From the IMG/VR virus record IMGVR_UViG_3300022188_000037, positions 1 to 31,059 of that record: a stretch of DNA of 31,059 nucleotides. The stretch is one strand, 5' to 3'. The DNA is from a virus. This document shows positions 29,548 to 31,059 of the stretch, piece by piece (position 1 is the stretch's first letter; each line of letters begins with the position of its first letter). The notes beneath the pieces were generated by a model. The model ran no database searches and was not told where the DNA came from. It was given only the letters and a program-made list of their open reading frames with translations. The position numbers were made by a program, and so were the translations under genes.

Positions 29548-30497
29548 TGGCTAAAACAGCTACTGCACATACTTTAGACCAGACTCTTAGCTATATAAAA
29601 CAGGCGGATACGTTAGTATTATTGTCAAAACCACCACGTAAATATCAACATGCCTGTTTTCCACCGCTTTGGCAAAGCGATACGACATATAACATTGGCG
29701 ATATTGTAAGACCGTCAACGTGGAACGGTTTTGTTTACGAATGTACAGGAGCAGGCACTTCTGGAAGCCAAGAACCCGGCTGGGCTACGAATGATGGGGA
29801 TGTAACCACAGATAACACTGTCACGTGGGTAGCTCACGAAAATTATACACTGGCTGCGGATTCTGTTTCAGAAACAGAATTTTCTTTCGCTAACGATCCC
29901 CCGCTATGGCAACCAAATACATCCTATCAAATAGGAAATAGAGTAACAGGCAGTTTTGTGTATGACGGGTTGGTATATGAATGCACCGCAGAAGGAACTT
30001 CAGGCGATACTGAACCCGTGTGGCCGTTAGAAGCACATCCCCAAACCATCGAAACTTGGCAGGCTGACACAAATTATACCCAAGATACTCTAGTAAGACC
30101 AACAACGCCAAACGGCTTTGTTTACAAATGTATTACTGCTGGGACATCTGGTAGCAGCGAACCAGATTGGAATACAGAAATCGACGGGGCAACCAACGAT
30201 GGTACAGTAGTGTGGGAAACCCACTATGATGATATTATTACAGATGGTACAGTAACATGGAAAACGATTGATCCCACAGATTTATCAGAACGCCCCCGCC
30301 GGGTAGTTACAATGTCGAAACATCAAAACATCTTAATTCACAACACGGGAAAAGCAACCCATATAGCATTGCTCGACGACACAAATAAAAAAATCGTATT
30401 GGTTTTAGAATCTTTAACTGCTCAAAATCTATATCAAGGCTACGTAGCAGATTTAGAATCGTGGGAATATTATATTTGGTATCCGTTTGGAGAGTAA
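29547..30497 (+). CDS. Tail fibre-like protein with three carbohydrate-binding-like repeats, 316 aa
   Basis: Ribosome binding site CAGGAGAAT. Three repeats start at W42, W121 and W171 and share W-x2-(D/N)T-x-Y, a (F/L)VY(E/K)C element, GTSG and EPxW. The repeated aromatic residues resemble carbohydrate-binding (chitin-binding-like) modules found in phage adsorption proteins. The C-terminal ~70 residues (HQNILIHNTGKATHIALLDDTNKKIVLVLESL) look like a different beta domain. I infer a receptor-binding or fibre role; the sugar cannot be told from sequence. Confidence 0.65.
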   Translation: MAKTATAHTLDQTLSYIKQADTLVLLSKPPRKYQHACFPPLWQSDTTYNIGDIVRPSTWNGFVYECTGAGTSGSQEPGWATNDGDVTTDNTVTWVAHENYTLAADSVSETEFSFANDPPLWQPNTSYQIGNRVTGSFVYDGLVYECTAEGTSGDTEPVWPLEAHPQTIETWQADTNYTQDTLVRPTTPNGFVYKCITAGTSGSSEPDWNTEIDGATNDGTVVWETHYDDIITDGTVTWKTIDPTDLSERPRRVVTMSKHQNILIHNTGKATHIALLDDTNKKIVLVLESLTAQNLYQGYVADLESWEYYIWYPFGE

Positions 30498-30498
30498 A

Positions 30499-31059
30499 AT
30501 GGCCTATACGCACTATTATAGAGATATAACAATTCAAAACAATGAATCAGAAGATTTAACAGATTATCAAGTGTGTATTGAAATTAGTGATGCAGATTTT
30601 TTCATCAAAGCTGATCCAAACAACCTAGTAATTATCGACGGGGATACAACCCTCCCTTATTGGGTAGAAACATGGAAACGCCCTGATGGTAAAGCGAGAA
30701 TATGGACTAAAGTAAACCTACCTGCGTCTGGGTCTAAAACGATAAAGTTGTGTTACGGGGGATATGTAGATTGGATAAATCAGAACGGTGATGACGTATT
30801 CGAACTCTTCGATGATTTTGAAGGAGAAACGCTAGATACTAGTAAATGGGATCTCTGGTTGGAATTAACTGATGCAAGCTATGAAATTGCAGACTCTCAT
30901 CTTATAATTCATGCAAAGACTGGGGGATCTGTATTAAAGAGTAGTACTGTATTCGGGAAAGGTTATTGTTTTTCTTCTTTTATCAGAACAAACGGTCAAA
31001 ATGTGAATCTTATCAAGTTAGAATATAAAGAAGGAAGTTCTTACACTAACTATACTACG
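30499..31059 (+). CDS. DUF2341-like tail fibre/adhesin protein, 3' incomplete
   Basis: An open frame from the ATG at 30499 runs to the end of the window without a stop (187 codons seen). The N-terminus (YYRDITIQNNESEDLTDYQVCIEIS, then DADFFIKADPNN) and DTTLPYWVETWKRPDGKARIWTKV, with SKTIKLCYGGY and FELFDDFEGETLDTSKWDLW, match the DUF2341 pattern followed by the start of a lectin-like domain. Such proteins are often tail fibres or surface-binding proteins. It follows the preceding gene after 1 bp. The C-terminus lies outside the window. Confidence 0.7.
   Translation, partial: MAYTHYYRDITIQNNESEDLTDYQVCIEISDADFFIKADPNNLVIIDGDTTLPYWVETWKRPDGKARIWTKVNLPASGSKTIKLCYGGYVDWINQNGDDVFELFDDFEGETLDTSKWDLWLELTDASYEIADSHLIIHAKTGGSVLKSSTVFGKGYCFSSFIRTNGQNVNLIKLEYKEGSSYTNYTT

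Noticed and set aside
1-31059. CRISPR arrays, tRNA and rRNA genes
   Set aside because: No regularly spaced repeat-spacer arrays and no cloverleaf-like or rRNA-like stretches were seen; the repeats present are iterons, dyads and AT-rich units.

Overview
The window is part of the genome (or prophage) of a long-tailed, probably siphovirus-type, tailed bacteriophage. All supported genes lie on the + strand, are tightly packed, and mostly carry strong AAGGAGG-type ribosome binding sites. The DNA is AT-rich to the eye. The host cannot be named. Sigma70-like promoters, Shine-Dalgarno sites, a parS-like site and LacI-family-like operators point to a bacterium, and the short SpeD resembles that of Thermotoga, but this does not fix the taxon.

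Layout. (1) 1-3.9 kb: a control and early region. It has three gene-poor stretches (1-810, 1342-1870, 3147-3913) full of different repeat families: TTTTGTA iterons, TTGGCAA-NN-TTGCCAA dyads, ATGCAATA repeats, AT-rich tandem repeats and a parS-like palindrome. Five small unknown genes lie between them, and four of these contain an unusual density of perfect inverted repeats. (2) 3.9-11.2 kb: a metabolic and DNA-modification region. It holds a catalytically degenerate SpeD-like protein, a dUTPase, a hexapeptide-repeat protein, a D12-class adenine methyltransferase, a C5-cytosine methyltransferase, and an apparently active SpeD (AdoMet decarboxylase family) fused to a DUF3310 domain, with several small unknown genes. 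(3) 11.4-22.6 kb: the head and tail module in conventional order: S78-type prohead protease, scaffold-like protein, HK97-fold major capsid protein, a small possible decoration protein, connector, head closure, HK97-gp10-like protein, tail terminator, major tail protein, frameshifted tail assembly chaperone, and a 1555-residue tape measure. Terminase and portal are not in the window. (4) 22.6-31.06 kb: distal tail and fibre-like proteins, interrupted by an IscB element with its upstream omega/HEARO RNA, inserted directly after the stop codon of the 1243-residue tail gene. The last gene (DUF2341-like) runs off the end.

Regulation. A 16-bp operator, GTGCAAACGTTTGCAC (one copy with one change), occurs four times. 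Each copy lies upstream of a transcription unit: the first gene, the 1.87-kb operon, the SpeD-paralogue/dUTPase operon and the structural operon. This suggests one LacI-family-type regulator controls the phage programme. Two copies sit inside the 3' end of the preceding gene.

Most notable points: the active SpeD-DUF3310 fusion plus a second SpeD that has lost its processing residues; the IscB element, whose guide would come from the tail gene it follows, plus a 30-nt relic carrying only its two ends at 6392-6421; the parS-like site with no parAB nearby; and the hairpin-rich early coding region. Everything here was read by eye, without database searches.
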